From assembly GCA_944474755.1 (NCBI GenBank), contig OX104117.1, positions 74,314,926 to 74,378,925 of the forward strand: a stretch of DNA of 64,000 nt, read 5' to 3'. Origin of the DNA: Limnoperna fortunei (lineage: Eukaryota > Mollusca > Bivalvia > Mytilida > Modiolidae). Within the stretch, counting starts at the first letter, position 1. Every line of letters starts with the position of its first letter. Below the pieces are notes generated by a model. The model ran no database searches. It was not told the DNA's origin and worked only from the letters and a program-made list of their open reading frames with translations. Both the position numbers and the translations under genes were made by a program. Below, one piece after another: positions 38,372 through 52,135 of the stretch.

Positions 38372-41300
38372 TTATACTATATCACATTTTCTATGACTTT
38401 CACGCTTCGTTTTTGGAGCTAATACCGCCCTGATAGCTTCGTCAAACACTGCTTTCAGTCCTTTCTGTGTTTTTGCTGAGCATTCAACGTATTTTACAGC
38501 ACCAATTTTGTGTACTAAAGATAATCCTTGGTTATACGAAACAAAAGTAGATCTTTTGTGAGCATGCTTTTTTCCATCCCGAATATCCATTTTTGTCCCA
38601 ACAAGAACTACTGGTGCGTTCGGACAATAATATGTTATTTCTGGGTACCACTGAAATATACCAAACGTTATATAAGTTGTCTTATTTGAATATACGTAAT
38701 GTAATAGAGACGTAATTTTTTATTAATTAGTGGAAGACGCCGTGTAGTGATCAGTCTGTCCGTGCTTGCGCCCGAAACTATTTGTGTCTGCACTTTAACT
38801 TTTTTCCTCTTTTGAGGTAGGCTTTTGATTTTTTGCAAGTGTGTTGATTATTTCGTTGTATTTTGTTGCGTACCATCGTTGATGACCCTTTATCTTGAAC
38901 TTTGAACTCAGGTCCCATTATTTTTTTAATGTTAATGTTTGTACAGACATATGTTCTTTCAATTTGTACTAACAACCTATTGACAGCGGGGCCGTACAGA
39001 GGTTTTTACAATCCAATGGTAATTTGTTCAGTATAAAGATGTTCAGTTGATGGCTCTGTATGGAAATGCAGTTTCAATCTCGTTGCCAAGGTATTCATTT
39101 CATATGTTGCGTCGCTCTTATACATAGAGTAACATCTAAGAGATTAAGAGGGGATATAATTATGTAACCAGTCACAACAAAATAACATAAAATAAATATA
39201 ATATTTCTTACAATAAAAAACGAAAGCAAACACAAACTCGAAGAACAAAAAAAAAGCAGCAGACGTCGACCTAAAACGCCTACTTATGACATATACTATT
39301 TTTCTTTAATCTTTACATACTTACTTTTTGTTCTATGTTATTGAAACTTGTCTGGTCTACCAGCGAGAAACACAGAAGGAAAACATCCTAAAAAGAAAGG
39401 CTCTATCAATTCATTTCATTGAATTATACTTTATATTAATACTGTTGTTAAGCGTCTATGACGCAAAATCAAATGCTAAATAAATGAAGTAAAACATCCA
39501 TTTGAAGTGTTTCAAGCATACCTGTATCAACGAATTTACTTTTTTGCACAAATATACAAAAAAATTGTTATGACTAACTAAACACTGTGGTACGTAAATG
39601 CAACGCTACAAACAACTATTCATATTTAACAATACATCTGATTGACCGGAAATCATAATTACTAACTGTTTGTGGATAGGATAACGGCCGGATCCTGTCA
39701 TAGTCGTCTTGACCAGCTGTATCCCATAAACACAACCTAACAAAGTTATCGTCTATTTTGACTTCAGTTTGATAATTGTCAAAGCTGCAACGAAGTTAGA
39801 AAATACACTATTCATAAATATTTAAACGTTTGACACTTATTGCATAAAAATCTCTTTCATATTTCCCCCTGTCCCCTCCAAAAAAGGTACACCAAACATT
39901 TATTTAGTTCCTCATATATATTTTATTAATATAAATTAATACAAATTAATACAAAAAAGTGCATTTTAATGTAATGTTTCTTTCTTTGTCAATGATACTT
40001 AGAAGTAATTATCTGTGTTATATCCTTTAATATTTATACTATCGATCTGGACATTTGGATGTCTTAATTGTAATGAATACAGTTTTAACATCATACCTTT
40101 TCTTATTAAAATTAGCTTATTTAAAAATGAAAATAATATTGCTACATATGACAAGATGAAGTGTTATCTGCACAAACAATAAGGGCAAAGACCCAACCCC
40201 AATATCTTAAATATTGTGAGTTGTGTTTATTTTCTTGTTTAGTTTAGTTTAAACATATTTTATTGTCAAAAATAACCAATAGGATTGAACACAAGTTATA
40301 ACAACTTATGAAGTTCTCTCCGTTCAATAATCTTACAAAATAATTCAAAAGATGACAGCAAGGAAATTACATGTACTACACAATTTTATGTACATGCAGA
40401 AAAATACATGACACATAACAAAATATACAAAGCAATACATTTACTATATAACTATGCAAGAAAGACAATCATAATAATAAGGGGGCGGGGGGTCGAGCTA
40501 TGCAAAAAATCTTTTAGAATGGTGAATTTAACTATGCACATGTCTAAAATTTATAGTGTTCACTTCGTTACTAAGGCTATCAGAACCAAAAAGGACAATT
40601 GCAATAGAGAGATTAGTAATTCGCATCAACCGATGTAAACAAAGATTTCTAATGTTATCGTAAAGTGGACATTCTAGAAAATAATGCATGGAGTCTTCTT
40701 AGGGACAACCACAAGCACAGCTTGGGGGCCTCGGTGGCCGAGTGGTCAAGGTAGTTCGTCTACTATTGATCACGTGGTCTGTCAACACTGAGATTGCGGG
40801 TTCGATTCTCACTGCAGGCAGGGTGTACTCGACTCCAATCTTAATTGACAAGGATTGCCAGTTTTCCTACCGCAGGTCGGGGGTTTTCGCCGGGTACTCC
40901 GGCTTCCTCCCCCAATAAAAACTGGACGTCATGATATAGCTGAAAAATTGCTGAAAGTGGCGTTAAACACCATCAAACAAACAAACAAGCACAGCTTGGG
41001 TCGTTGATTAGGTTTACTCTATAATCGGCCTTTAGGGAACTGCTTCCTATTAGAAGTTCCATAATCTAACTGTTGAAGGAAAAAAGATTTTGAAAAGGTC
41101 TCAAGTCGACACAGTGGTTGCTCTGTCCCTGACAGGAAAAAATTGAACGTTTACAGTTAGAAGCTGCTAGAATTGTAACACAACTTCCTCGCTTTTCCAA
41201 CAATGAATCGTTAATGTTCGAAACAGGTTGGTCTTCTTTAATGAATAGATGTAATAATAGAAAACTAAATCTTATGTATAAAATCCGCAATGGTAATGCA

Positions 41301-41872
41301 CCCGAATATTTAAGAGATATTTTAAATGACTACTCTGATGTTGGACGTTATAATTTAAGAAATCGACTATTTTCTTGTAAATTATTATTGTGACAGTGGT
41401 AAGCTCGACGCACATCCTTTGACGTTTCCGATGGGTGGATATAATAAACTACGTATTAATGTGTGTTTACAATATTGATATTTACCGATACTCTTACAGT
41501 TTATTTAATGTTTATTTTGACTCAACACACTTTTTCTGACTATTTGTTGACGAAATTGGTTTGGTACAGTTTAACGTAAAACAAACCAAATATTGTACAC
41601 TTGGTTTTTTGTATAACAATCTTAACACTAGGATTATAGTAGGAGGATTTCCAGTGTTACCCAGCACGTCTCCATGAGGTCGATAGGGGAGGTCCTCACG
41701 TTTGGGAGGGGCAAGCTTGTCAGAATAATAAGGAAAGCCTGACAACGGACCATAGTGGGGACGTGATTGGAAATTGAATGAATGAATGAATGAATGAATG
41801 AATGAATGAATGAATGAATGAATGAATGAATGAATGAATGAATGAATGAATGAATGAATGAATGAATGAATG

Positions 41873-41903
<31 letters not shown>

Positions 41904-41904
41904 T

Positions 41905-41941
<37 letters not shown>

Positions 41942-43660
41942 GTCAATCAATCAGTGTAATTGTTTATAAACATATAGACAACAAATACAAATAAATTTAT
42001 TAACCCATGCTCACACCGGGTATCCAGATCCAGGATCCGCTGAGGGATCCGAATTCTGCGGAGCGAAACAACGGCAACAACGAATGAGATTGGTGGGTTT
42101 AAAATAATTGGATCACGAATTTGGATCCGTCCGCGGATGTTCGATCTGGATGCCGGGTGTGATGATGTTATACGGTATTGCCTTTTGCAAGCATACAATT
42201 ATTATTATAAGAATGTTAGTTACTTGTTACGATTACTTACATCGTTGGTATAGTTACTTGTTACGATTACTTACATCGTTGGTATATATTCCCCAGGAAA
42301 TGTGTCAGTGGAAAAACTCATCAGAATCGATGTCTTACCTACAGCACTAGAATATAAAAATGTACAATTCCTGTTTAATCGTACATATTCAACAAACTTT
42401 TAAAAGAGAAGACATTTATATTTCTTCAAAAACGCTCTGTAACTGAAGAAATAAAATACATTTATCATATTAATATGTCTTCGAACAAATTCACATCCTT
42501 AACATATAAAACACTGGACGCCAAGATATTGCTGGAAGTGGCGTTAAATACAACTAGCAAACATCAAACAATTTCGTTTCTACACAAGTAAACACAGGGG
42601 CCGTTTCATAAAGGGACGGTTAGCTTAACGTGAAAGTTATCCCATTTATATTTGATGGAATAACGAGCACGTTAATTAGCGATCGCTTTATGAAACGGCA
42701 CCCAGAACTTCCATTTTGTGTACTCATTATTGGATCTCCGGGAAGATAACTGACTGTTTTAGTGTGCACCCATTATTGGATCTCCAGGAAGATAACTGTT
42801 TTAGTATCACTTTCTGACCATGTATGCGTTCTGTCCCTCGAGCTATGTTTGTTGCTGTATGTATTCGATTTTCTTGTTTTTAACTATTTACTTGGTATTG
42901 ACATACAGTATAACTGTTCTGTACAGCAACACTATCTTCCATGACAATAAACCTCTGTAGATATTTTTGACACATTACGTGTACGCTTTAAAACCATAAT
43001 CAAGCTTTATTACATTTTTATATACCCCCTAATGTTAACTAGGATTATTACATTTGTCTTTTTATGCAAATGAAATATATAACAGCAAATATTTAACTGA
43101 TACCATTTTAAAGGTATTAGCTCTGTTCATGATTATAGGGTGAATATAAGATCTAAATATATAGTAGTATATAGATAATATTGTCTGGCTATTTTACATA
43201 TTGAACACTGACATAAATCAACGGGTCATCGATGACCGAGTGGCCAGCTTCATCCCCCAATAACAACTGGACGCCACGATATTGCTGAACAATTCATCAA
43301 AATAGCATTGAACTAACAAACTGATACATGTCATGGGACCTTCGGTAAGGCATCAGTCTGAGGATTGATATAGAGAATACAAATGAAGATATCTGACATT
43401 TTTCTAACAAACCGCCAAAAAATATATCATTGCATACACTCCTCAAACGACCACACAGATTAAACGTGATGAATATATATTATACGTTGACAATATCCGT
43501 TTTGCAAATGATTTAAGTGGAGCTATTTAGAAAAAAACGTTATCATTGTATTCTACGTCTCCATCTAGCAGCAAAAACAATATACGAATAATTGTTATAA
43601 ATGATAAAGATTTTGTATAACTTACCCGTCTCCCACAACAACGCATTTTATTGACTGCAT
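38372..43660 (-). CDS. Rac-like Rho-family small GTPase, copy 1 (five coding exons, 188 aa)
   Basis: Exons in transcript order: 43660-43626, 42346-42275, 39784-39667, 39387-39325, 38650-38372. All introns are GT-AG, and lengths of 35, 72, 118, 63 and 279 bp give one frame from ATG to TAA. The product begins [12 protein letters not shown] and has P-loop GDGAVGKT, switch I YIPTIFDNY with the Mg-binding Thr, switch [13 protein letters not shown] with the catalytic Gln, base-recognition GTKMD, and ECSAK. It ends in CDIV, a CAAX-type box for prenylation. Rac proteins switch between GDP and GTP at membranes to control actin, adhesion and oxidase assembly. Unlike Rac1, the Rho insert-helix segment (after TKMDIR) is about four residues shorter, and Cys18 of Rac1 is Ser. 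The 3' end of exon 2 carries a 34-bp tandem duplication that includes the splice donor. Intron 2 holds LINE and SINE remnants. This could be called Rac, RhoG or a lineage-specific paralogue; membership of the Rac branch is secure. Confidence 0.95.
40498..41062 (-). pseudogene. LINE remnant, 3' end (C-terminal Cys/His domain), split by a SINE
   Basis: Read on the minus strand with the SINE at 40727-40984 and one target-site copy removed, this encodes the C-terminal tail of a jockey-superfamily non-LTR retrotransposon: [16 protein letters not shown], then a Cys-rich motif (DPSCACGCP), one in-frame stop, then [16 protein letters not shown] and a final IHHSKRF-like segment ending at the stop at 40498-40500. 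Two in-frame stops make it non-functional. It lies in intron 2 of Rac-like gene 1 in the same orientation as the gene. Confidence 0.8.
40727..40984 (+). mobile_element. tRNA-derived SINE with perfect 16-bp target-site duplication
   Basis: The 258-bp element starts with a tRNA-like head carrying a polymerase III A box (tggccgagtgg, 40735-40745) and B box (ggttcgattct, 40799-40809). The tRNA-unrelated body includes gtactccggcttcctc, actggacgtcatgatat and gtggcgttaaacacc, and it ends in a short CAAA-type tail. It is flanked by identical 16-bp direct repeats, ACAAGCACAGCTTGGG, at 40711-40726 and 40985-41000. Such SINEs are mobilised by a partner LINE that recognises their 3' tail. The exact duplication indicates a fairly recent insertion. 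Body fragments recur at 42511, 43223, 46214, 48200 and 54466, so this is a family in this genome. Confidence 0.93.
41145..41393 (+). pseudogene. LINE reverse-transcriptase C-terminal fragment, opposite orientation
   Basis: An open stretch of 82 codons on the plus strand ends in TGA at 41391. It reads [16 protein letters not shown], then [26 protein letters not shown] and YNLRNRL, the conserved region after the thumb of jockey-superfamily reverse transcriptases. It directly adjoins the minus-strand LINE tail at 40498-41062, which encodes a more C-terminal part of the same kind of protein. Head-to-head 5' and 3' pieces of one element are what twin priming produces. It is only a fragment without the catalytic core. 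Confidence 0.8.
41774..41960. repeat. Compound microsatellite (TGAA)n then (TCAA)n
   Basis: About 25 uninterrupted copies of the tetranucleotide gaat (41774-41874) switch directly to about 20 copies of tcaa (41875-41960), with two imperfect units. It lies in intron 2 of Rac-like gene 1. The Ser-Ile-His frame through it is a repeat artefact. Confidence 0.97.
42218..42285 (-). repeat. 34-bp tandem duplication across the exon 2 splice donor of Rac-like gene 1
   Basis: Two perfect 34-bp copies, 42218-42251 and 42252-42285, each contain the last 11 bases of exon 2 and the donor gtaagt. The gene thus has two identical 5' splice sites 34 bp apart (after 42275 and after 42241). The upstream one restores the Rac reading frame. 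The downstream one would add 34 nt and an immediate in-frame TAA after the switch I Thr, giving a truncated product. Confidence 0.9.
42511..42571 (+). mobile_element. SINE 3'-tail fragment
   Basis: Contains acactggacgccaagatatt and gtggcgttaaatac followed by a CAAAC-type tail, matching the 3' body of the SINE at 40727. The head is missing. Confidence 0.7.
42597..42703. mobile_element. Small fold-back element (MITE-like), 107 bp
   Basis: Terminal inverted repeats GGGGCCGTTTCATAAAG and CTTTATGAAACGGCACCC flank a short AT-rich centre with further self-complementarity (acggttagcttaacgt against acgttaattagcgat). No coding capacity and no clear target duplication. It lies in intron 1 of Rac-like gene 1. 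Confidence 0.7.
42723..42806. repeat. Short direct duplication of about 45 bp
   Basis: The block cattattggatctccgg with gaagataactg and ttttagt occurs twice, starting near 42724 and 42770, with small differences. Intronic; no function evident. Confidence 0.6.
43223..43321 (+). mobile_element. Internally deleted SINE copy
   Basis: The A-box head (gatgaccgagtgg) is joined directly to the 3' body (ttcatcccccaataacaac, then tggacgccacgatattgctg). The B box and middle, about 140 bp relative to the copy at 40727, are missing. Intron 1 of Rac-like gene 1. Confidence 0.65.
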
Positions 43661-44210
43661 ATTATATATTTTTGTTTTAATGTTCTATGTTTACGCCGGA
43701 TGTTTACTGTGTATGCATAAATTTGTTACATATATAGGTTTACAAGCCACCAATCCGCAGATGTAGAGTTTGTGTTTGTCTTTAAGATTGCACCGTATTT
43801 TTTAGGTTTTGTTTAACGGGGTGGTAATAGAGTATTTTTAAGTGAGACATTTAAAGAACATAGACAATGCTGGGAGGAGTCCCAGTTATCGACCCACAGA
43901 TATGCCAAGGGCTTCTCCAGGTGGCGAATACTATAGTCTGAGTTATCAGGTTATAATACAGAAAACTTTACCGCTGACCTCATTGCTCACATGATAACCA
44001 AAACCCGTTTTTGTAGTTTTCTACAATAATTTAGCTGATATTATTGCTTGCCGGAGGTGAAGCAAACATTTAATCAATCAATCAATATTCTTCAGTGTCC
44101 ACACGTGCATGTAATGCTTGCTTGCCAATGAAGTATATATCTGAACTCATTGATTACTTTTAATTCGCCAATAGACGTATTTTCAAAGGCATAACATCGC
44201 ATTTAATATA
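43661..44210. other. Spacer upstream of Rac-like gene 1
   Basis: Presumed promoter region and 5' untranslated part of Rac-like gene 1. No TATA box or other element can be assigned with confidence. There is a possible repeat fragment at about 43860-43930 (ctgggaggagtcccag dyad) and a short (TCAA)n run at about 44071. Confidence 0.4.
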
Positions 44211-44484
44211 GGTACGGCGGAATGCTAATCAGGATCATATAGCGATCCAATCCACCTCGCAGAGGCAGTTTTACAGCAGGGGGTTCCGGGGCCGCTTAAG
44301 GCCCCCGGAAGATCTGGGGTAATGGTGCAAAATCCTGCATTCTGGCGATTTCCTAGCACTTAATCTTAAAAGATGGGTTTCGTTAGCAATATTTTATTAA
44401 TTTTTTTTATTTCTGAAAATTATTGGTACGGCATGCCGTACCTGCAAAAGTTATTGGTACGGCGGAAGCCGTACCTGCCGTACC
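44211..44484. mobile_element. GGTACGGC-flanked dyad-rich repeat element
   Basis: The block opens with GGTACGGCGG at 44211 and closes with GCCGTACC at 44484. Near the right end GGTACGGC and GCCGTACC alternate as nested palindromes (44425-44484). Inside there is a GC-rich hairpin at 44284-44310 (ttccggggcc, loop gcttaa, ggcccccggaa). It stands out from AT-rich surroundings and has no coding capacity. A non-autonomous DNA transposon or other dispersed repeat is likely, but I recognise no family. Confidence 0.5.
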
Positions 44485-44987
44485 GGCTGTTACGCGTATG
44501 ATTTTGCTGTCACACAAACCAAACCTCAAGGTTCCTCCAACAAGTGGAAATCTATGACACAGATATACAGAAAATGTTCAGAAGAATGGGTATGTTGATA
44601 GACAAGCGTATGTTTCATACACATTTAATCTAAACTATACTTAAAGTTTAACAGTTAACTGTGCCTTTCCATGTCCCGCTATTTATGTTTAAAAGATCAC
44701 ACGGCAGGTGTCGCTCACTTGCAGGAAACCTTTTCTATTCACAGGTTTACAAAAGTTTTTAAAAGTTGTCTGTTAATTGTTTGTGTCTACTCTTTACATC
44801 TGTATATGCTGGTCTAATCTATAGTTTCGTATTTCTGATTGAACTAATAAAAATTTGGCAATCATTTCTTTGTTGCGTTAAGAACACATGGAAGGTGTAC
44901 TCAAAATCCTACCATAATGACGATTATAATGTTGTAAAGACAATAAAAAGATAAAAGACTACAACAGTTATTAAATATAATCAAATG

Positions 44988-48018
<3,031 letters not shown>

Positions 48019-49104
48019 TTGGTTCTATATTTTTGTTACCAATAATCAATCGACATGAACTTAAATACTAACAATGGAATCTATTTTTATGCCTTCTAAA
48101 TTTAAATACTTATTAGATTGGTTTGAATATAAATCTTACCCGGATGTAGTGTATCAGATATATAAAAGGTAAATCTATTTAAATGTCGCAGTTTGAATAC
48201 TCGACTATATTGACAAGGGTTGAAAGTTTTCCTACCGAAGGAAGGGGGTTTTCTCCATGTACTTCGGCTTTCTCGCCCAATAAAAACTAAACGCCATAAC
48301 ATTGCAGATTGTGGCGTTAAACACCATTCAAACAAACAAAACAATGTCGTACTTTGTCGAAGTATACACAGGAAGGACATACATAGGAGGATTTCCATGA
48401 TATATAAATAGTGTAAATAGTTTTTATAATGAGTTCTGTTTTAAGCAATGTCGTATCTTGTATTTGTTTACAAATTAAAATACAAAGTAAACAACATAAA
48501 CACAGATTTGTATGTTATACGTAAAACATGTAGAAAGGTTATGGACATTGTTTTGAAAGGTCTTTCGCTTACAATTAAAAAAATTGTAATACATTAATAA
48601 GTTCATTGCTATTTTACACACATGCGGGGTCGAAGCATTCAAATAATACAATATAACGAAAAAACAATAAAAAAACCACAATTGTACATACATGTACATA
48701 CTCTGTCCGGTGTGGGGCTCTGTTTGTTTCAGTGACTGCTTTATAAAGTCGCAATCATGCGGTAAAGGTCAATTTTGGGGTCAAAATAATATCGAATATG
48801 TTCATCTTAATTTAAAATATTTAAATTGGTATCTTAAAAATACATTATATTAAAAAGATCTTTCTTAAATTATTATTATGAGCATTTTCATCCTCCAAGT
48901 TAGGGGTATTCATTCCACGTTCGCACGTTGGGATAGTGGTTTTTTGCATGTATTAATAATCGACATTCAAATCAAAATTTTACAATTACACGAAGGATAT
49001 GCACTTAAAATGTTTGTTTTATACAAAGTAACAGTCGTTGTCTCTACAAATCACAAATTACAGTCAATTAATCACAGCGCCAAGTCACTTCCGGTCAACT
49101 CTTA
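48019..49104. other. Spacer upstream of Rac-like gene 2, with a SINE body fragment
   Basis: Presumed promoter side of Rac-like gene 2. At about 48200-48345 (plus strand) lies a SINE body fragment: gttttcctaccgaaggaagg, gtacttcggctttctcgcc, actaaacgccataacattgc, gtggcgttaaacaccattc and a caaacaaac tail. The rest is AT-rich and unassigned. Confidence 0.5.
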
Positions 49105-50351
49105 AGTTAGTAACGTATGTGACCACATCCAGAAGCCAGCACTCAGTATCTCCCTGGCATTGACTGTATCAAAATACGAACATTATTGCTGGTATTTTTC
49201 GGCATTCCTCTAACAACATCTCTAGAAGTTTATCCAGGATCTGTGGTTGTGGTTGGCGCTGGCGCAAACGTTTGTTGGTCCCATAGATGTTTGATGGGAT
49301 TAAAATCCGGTGATTTAGAAGGCCATGGCAACACATTAATGTTACTCCTTTTAAGAGAGTCTCTGGTTAGTTGAGCATTGTCGTGATAGTGGTCGTTCAT
49401 TGGAAAAAATGTGGTTGAAGGATGTCGTCTCTGTACCGCTGAGCCGTTAAATTGTGTGGTACGTACACAAGCTCTGATTGTCTGTCATCTGATCGCCGCC
49501 CACACCATGACGCTACCACCGCCGAATCTATCCACTTGCACTAAACACATGACTGCTCGAATTGTTCATTTCGTCGGCGGTAAACACGTGTTCTACCACC
49601 AAGCTTCTGTTTCAGAAACCGCGAGTCGTCACTAAAGCAGATACTGCGCCAGTTTTGGAAAAGGGGGGTGGTGGTCGCAAGATCTTTTCTGTTAATGTGT
49701 TTTGGGCATTTTTTACAGGTGTGTTAACTGTTTTTTTTAAAGAAGCAAGTGTTAACTGTTTTTCAACTATTAGCTGTTATCTGTTTTCTTAAAAATTGAC
49801 ATTGTTGTTAACTGTTATAATGAAAATAAAAAATCCCATTTGCTGTAAATAGTATTGGCTTTCGATGAGATTCTGCTGTTATCTGTTTTTTGATTTTTTA
49901 ACTCACTGTTTTCTGTTTTCTCATGTACATTGTTGTTATCTGTTATCATTATTTTTAACTTACTGTTATCTGTTTTTGGGAAAAAATATAACCTGTTAAT
50001 AGACCCTCCTCTAGCCCCCCCCCTGGAATGTCCAGACCCTCAACCTGTTGCACCATCTGACTCTTTCCCTTCAATGTAACGCTGTTAAAACTGGTCCAAA
50101 ATACGGTCTCCTGGGTCTAATTCCATGTTGCTGTGACTGTTCGATTCCGAAGATCGAATACTCGGATCGTGAAATGCTGTGGTTATGCGTGGTCTAACAC
50201 TTCTTGGACGGTCTGTTAGAATCGGGTACATAATCTGGATGGTAGTGGTACTCTGGTTCACATTCGCGGTCCGTGCAACCTCACTTTGGGAGACTCCAGT
50301 CTGCAGTCGTCCGATGATGACGTTTCCGGTAACAGTATCCAACCTCGGCAT
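49105..50351 (-). pseudogene. Tc1/mariner-type transposase pseudogene with a nested insertion
   Basis: The minus strand starts at 50351 with a helix-turn-helix segment typical of Tc1-like transposases (GRLQTGVSQSEVARTANVNQ). After about 90 codons the frame is lost. The second half resumes at about 49655 with FSDDSRF (first catalytic Asp) and continues [19 protein letters not shown] (second Asp) and [12 protein letters not shown]. The third acidic residue is Lys here, and the second-to-third spacing is about 29 residues instead of the usual 34 in the DD34E group. There are also internal stops and frame changes. The middle third is replaced by an AT-rich repeat tract at about 49665-50030. The element cannot be active. 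Terminal inverted repeats were not identified. Confidence 0.88.
49665..50030 (-). mobile_element. AACAGATAACAG-rich insertion inside the Tc1-like pseudogene
   Basis: On the minus strand the tract contains many copies of aacagataacag or aacagttaac, bounded by a C/G homopolymer at each side (ggggggtgg near 49664, nine C at about 50018-50026 on the plus strand). It separates the N- and C-terminal halves of the transposase, so it arrived later or replaced the middle of the gene. No coding capacity. The family is unknown to me. Confidence 0.5.
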
Positions 50352-51267
50352 GGCATAACTTTTACGTTTTGATGAGGTGGACCACCAAACCTGTTCCTTT
50401 TATACGCCACCTATAGACGGTTATGTAGACCACTTTTGTTGGAAGCACAATCAAAATTTCGCGGCAATTCACGGTGTATGCACTTTTCAAGTGTCATTTT
50501 TATAATTTTTGTTAAGACTTTTTGCAAAAAACAATAAGTAAATTAAAAATATAATTTACATTAAGAAGTCGCAATTCTAGTAACGTACAGTAAAGAAACC
50601 GTAAATGAAAAAAAGTACTTTAAACAAAACTAGACAAACACCACAATATATACGTATAGATGTCATTTTTAAATATTCAGATCACATGAAAGCAAACGGG
50701 GAAAATATCGAATTCAGTGATAATAAAATTTTAGAATAAAAATTTTAGAGAAAATACCGTTAAAAAGCAACACGCATTTATGACCGCTGACTGGTAAATA
50801 CTTTTTAACAAATTTTCAACATTGTCCGATTACAACGAAACCGATTGGTTTTCAGTGAAACGCTATAATATTCAAGGTGATTTTAGGCGATTTTGTTGGC
50901 ATCCAACACAACAATTTGTAAATATTTTTATGGGTAATTTCTGGTTCTGTCGTTTAGTCGTTATTTAGGTTTGTGTTGGATTCTCTCTCTGTACATTCCA
51001 TATACGCCGGCCGTTCTTGTACCAAGTCAGGACTATTGCATTAGTTGTAATTGTGGTTGTTGTTTCTCGAGTTGGATTTTGATTTGTGATTTGTTTTTTA
51101 TCGTTTCTTTGGTATTTTTTTATTACCTCCATTAACTGACATCCGTCTGAATTTCCGAACGGAGGCAAGGTTAAGATGATAAAACCATCTTGATCTTTAG
51201 TTATTTGATGTTAACCTTGTTCTATATTTTTAAGTTTAATGTGTTCGTAGTACTTTTCGATTATTGT
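50352..51267. other. Intergenic AT-rich DNA
   Basis: Probably includes the 5' non-coding end of the Tc1-like element. No gene, hairpin or repeat was recognised. Confidence 0.4.
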
Positions 51268-52135
51268 TGACACAGTTTATACAGTGTAAAACTACATTGA
51301 TTGATTGGATGTTTGCTTTACGTCCAGCGTTTACACAGTTTATACGGTGTAAAACTACATTGATTGATTGGATGTTTGCTTTACGTCCAGCGTTTACACA
51401 GTTTATACGGTGTAAAACTACATTGATTGATTGGATGTTTGCTTTACGTCCAGCGTTTACACAGTTTATACGGTGTAAAACTACATTGATTGATTGGATG
51501 TTTGCTTTACGTCCAGCGTTTACACAGTTTACACAGTGTAAAACTACATTGATTGATTGGATGTTTGCTTTACGTCCAGCGTTAAACAGTTTATACAGTG
51601 TAAAACTACATTGATTGATTGGATGTTTGCTTTACGTCCAGCGTTTACACAGTTTATACAGTGTAAAACTACATTGATTGATTGGATGTTTGCTTTACGT
51701 CCAGCGTTTACACAGTTTACACAGTGTAAAACTACATTGATTGATTGGATGTTTGCTTTACGTCTAGCGATCACTACTTCTTCTATATTCAGTTTATACA
51801 GTGTAAAACTACATTGATTGATTGGATGTTTGCTTTACGTCCAGCGTTTACACAGTTTATACAGTGTAAAACTACATTGATTGATTGGACGTTTGCTTTA
51901 CGTCCAGCGTTTACACAGTTTATACAGTGTAAAACTACATTGATTGATTGGATGTTTGCTTTACGTCCAGCGTTTACACAGTTTACACAGTGTAAAACTA
52001 CATTGATTGATTGGATGTTTGCTTTACGTCTAGCGATCACTACTTCTTCTATATTCAGTTTATACAGTGTAAAACTACATTGATTGATTGGATGTTTGCT
52101 TTACGTCTAACGATCACTACTTCTTCTATATTCAG
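51268..52135. repeat. 63-bp minisatellite, 13 copies with a 266-bp higher-order unit
   Basis: Thirteen copies of a 63-bp unit containing cagtttatacagtgtaaaac, tacattgattgattggatg and tttgctttacgtccagcg. Each unit has a dyad, TTTACAC...GTGTAAA. Three units are longer (77 bp) because they carry cgatcactacttcttctata; these start at 51761, 52027 and 52104, so one longer plus three normal units form a 266-bp higher-order repeat. The unit is 21 codons long, so frames stay open on both strands. It lies between Rac-like genes 2 and 3. Confidence 0.95.

Noticed and set aside
40727..40810. A functional tRNA gene
   Set aside because: A and B boxes are present, but the anticodon arm is not regular, there is no proper acceptor stem closure, and the sequence continues into a SINE body flanked by a target-site duplication.
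41634..41882. Minus-strand ORF with repeated SFIH
   Set aside because: Produced by the (TGAA)n microsatellite.
51264..52083. Repeat-protein ORFs on both strands over the 63-bp minisatellite
   Set aside because: The unit is 21 codons, so frames remain open on both strands; no independent evidence for coding.
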